Shown: piece by piece, positions 61,900 to 64,000 of the stretch
Numbering within the stretch: position 1 is the stretch's first letter
Layout of the letters: every line of letters begins with the position of its first letter
Assembly (NCBI GenBank): GCA_019925105.1
Contig: JAHGAU010000030.1
Location: 434,001 to 498,000, forward strand
Direction of reading: 5' to 3'
From: Niebla homalea
Taxonomy: Eukaryota > Ascomycota > Lecanoromycetes > Lecanorales > Ramalinaceae
DNA: 64,000 nt
The notes under the pieces: generated by a model
What the model was told of the DNA's origin: nothing
The model's input: only the letters and a program-made list of their open reading frames with translations
The model's database searches: none
Made by a program: the position numbers and the translations under genes

Positions 61900-63651
61900 T
61901 TATAAGTTTCCTTTTTTTTATGTTATTAATTATTACGTTTTACTTTTCTTTATTTAATAAATTCCATTTACGTTTTAAAACCATTTTTAATTATTTTGCC
62001 GGTTTAAGTTTATATAAGTTATAATATTAAACCTTAACCGTTATCTTAATTTTTTTACGTTAAGTCTCCTTTATTTTTATTATATATTATAAGTTTTACG
62101 TTAAATAACTATTATTATTATATATTATATATTTTAGCGTATTCTTTATTAAGTTCTTTATTATTAAGTTAACGTATTTATATATATTATACTTTTTAAT
62201 ATATATTATATACTTTATATTATTAAGGTATCTCGTAATAATATATTTATATTTTTAATATTTAAAGTATTAATAAATATCCGTTGCCTGGTTTTAAGGT
62301 CTTATTAATTTAAAAGATTTACCCTTTATTACCCCTTTATTGAAAATATCGTTATATATCCTTATTAACGTTACGCTTAAAATAATTATAGAGTATTTCT
62401 TTATATAATTAAAAACGTTTAGCCTTTTTATTATAACGGAAAAGCTATAATTAACGATCTTTAGCCCAGGGTAAAGGACTATATTCTCCTTTTTTATCCG
62501 CCTTAAAGTAACTTCCCCTTTTTCCCCCGTAAACCTTATTAAGTATATCCTATTTACCGCGATAATAAAAAATTACCTTAATATTTTTACCGTTTTATAC
62601 CTTTTTTTACCGGTTTATCCCTTTAACTTTTCTAGCCCCTTTTTCGTTTTTAATAAGGTTATATTAAGGAGGATATCCCCGTTTTATAGTTTATATACTA
62701 TAATAATTTATTTTATTAATAATTCTCCCGTTATTTTAAACGCTTTTATTAATTATAATAGGTTTATTTTTACTATTATATTCCTTTTTTTTTCGCTTAA
62801 TAATTATATAATTATTATCTTCGTTTTCTTTAATGTTATTATTTTCTTTTCCGCCTTTATTTCCTTTATTATTAACGTTAACATTACCTTTATAATCTTT
62901 ATTATTTAACTTATTCCTGCTTCCTTCCTTAAAGTTTCTCCCGTTACTCTTTTACTTTATATATATCCTTTTTATTTCCCTTTACCTTTATCTGCCAACG
63001 CTTTTACTATTACCCCTTAAACTCCGCATAGCCTCTTTAACTCCTTAAACCTCTCCTTGCTTTTACGTAAAAGTTTTTTACCCCCCGTAACCCGATTTAT
63101 AATATTAATTAAATCTTTAACGTAATATTTTTCTATATAATTATAAGGAGGCTTTTTAACGCCCTTATTGCTTCCTTCTTTTTTACTTTTCCCTTATATA
63201 TTTAGTAATTACCTTTTTTTATAGCTTATTCTTATTTACTTAATATCTCCCTATTTTTACCCAGTTCTCTTTTAGTTTATATATATTTAATAAGGCTTTT
63301 TACGCCTCCGCTTATTCCCTATCCGTCCCCGCGTACCGTCCTCGTCCCTTTTACCCTTTATTTATTACCCCTTATAATAATATCTTTACGCGTTATACAC
63401 ATCCTTTTACGCGTATTTTATTAATTATAAACTCCCTATTTAATTTAAGGCCTTTCTATCTCGTATTTATTATATTATTTATACGACTTATTACCGTTCC
63501 TATTAACCTAGGCCGTTTACTTTTCCTTCCCTTTTACCCTTATTATTATTCCGCTTCCGCCTGTCATATTTAAGGTATTATCCTTACTGTTATTTAAGCT
63601 ATATACGCGTGCATCGTTTCTGACCTCTGGGGTCCCGTTGTTCGTCGCCAT
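61900..63651 (-). pseudogene. LINE-6 ORF1 (gag-like), degenerate
   Basis: Starts at the reverse-strand ATG (63651-63649). The first 15 or so codons are RIP-free (ggggtcccgttgttcgtcgc on the plus strand) and give MATNNGTPEVRN-like residues. The remainder is decayed, and the boundary with ORF2 is approximate. Confidence 0.78.
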
Positions 63652-63702
63652 CTAACGGATTATTCACCTTAATATTATAAAAGCTTTAAACGTTCAAGTA
63701 TC

Positions 63703-64000
63703 TAAGGTTATTTATATCGGGATATAATTTAAACCGTATTTTAAGTCTTCTTAGGGTCTATATATTATAATTGAATTAATAATATTTTCCGAGTTAAATA
63801 TTAAATTAATTATAATCTTAAGTTTACGACTTTCTTATATAATAATCCCTTTTAATATTAATAACGTAAAATTAAACTATATAATAATTATTAATAGTTC
63901 CTTAAATTTAATATAATTAATTATATAACCGTCCTTATTCTATTAAATATAATAAAGATTAAAGTCCTTTATTAAGAGGTATTTATTAAGTATAATCATA
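63703..64000 (-). mobile_element. LINE-5 continues (ORF2, upstream of RT) to window edge
   Basis: After the second TSD copy the sequence matches LINE-6 61070-61360, which is the next part of LINE-5 beyond 57894. Its 5' end and ORF1 should follow outside the window. Confidence 0.9.

Larger units (their letters stand above)
57895..63702 (-). mobile_element. LINE-6: full-length minus-strand LINE inside LINE-5
   Basis: About 5.8 kb: TTGA tail, 3' block, ORF2, ORF1 (ATG 63651-63649) and a 51-base leader, the longest leader seen here (cattattcacc-type sequence, RIP-free). Inserted in LINE-5 in the same orientation with a 13-bp TSD. Confidence 0.94.

Overview
This is fungal nuclear DNA from a gene-free, AT-rich, RIP-mutated (repeat-induced point mutation) compartment, most likely of a filamentous ascomycete (Pezizomycotina). 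The dinucleotides CA and TG are very scarce, and TA, TAA and TTA are in large excess. CG remains common (acg, cgt, cgg). That is the mark of C-to-T change at CpA, not of CpG-methylation decay. No intact gene was found on either strand. Everything recognisable is a transposable element whose reading frames are full of stops made from CAA, CAG, CGA or TGG codons.

Element families (names A-F are local). LINEs of the Tad1 type have an ORF1 beginning MATNNGTPEV-like, an AP-endonuclease/RT/RNase H ORF2 and a TCAA-repeat tail. Copia families A (162-bp LTR), B (142-bp LTR) and D (152-bp LTR) are all followed by a primer site matching an internal half of initiator tRNA-Met. Gypsy family E has a 195-bp LTR. 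F is an LTR-like piece of unknown family. A DUF3435 (FluG-domain, Starship-captain/Crypton-like) tyrosine recombinase remnant is also present.

Layout. 1-5.45 kb: a plus LINE-1 tail-to-ORF1 with part of a minus LINE (gamma). 5.45-7.49 kb: the DUF3435 element, minus strand. 7.49-34.71 kb: a five-level nest, LINE-alpha > Gypsy E > Copia B > Copia A1 > LINE-2 and LINE-3, then fragment F. Every insertion above LINE-alpha has a target-site duplication (TSD) that can be read. 34.72-48.79 kb: a stack of D copies, D1 inside D2 inside or beside D3, with Copia A2 inside D2. 48.79-51.95 kb: a minus LINE-beta within a plus piece of LINE-alpha. 51.95-54.71 kb: the 3' half of Gypsy E, on the minus strand. 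54.71-64 kb: minus LINE-5, split by a full-length minus LINE-6.

How it fits together. The two Gypsy E halves lie 44 kb apart on opposite strands. Their outer flanks carry complementary 5-bp TSDs (atacc / ggtat) and together rebuild one continuous LINE-alpha, so they appear to be one insertion cut by an inversion whose left breakpoint is near 34.7 kb. In every LTR family the outer edges of both LTRs are nearly free of RIP changes and the inner edges are heavily mutated. This mirror-image gradient is what makes element ends and TSDs readable here. The most biologically interesting item is the DUF3435 recombinase remnant and its well-preserved terminus.
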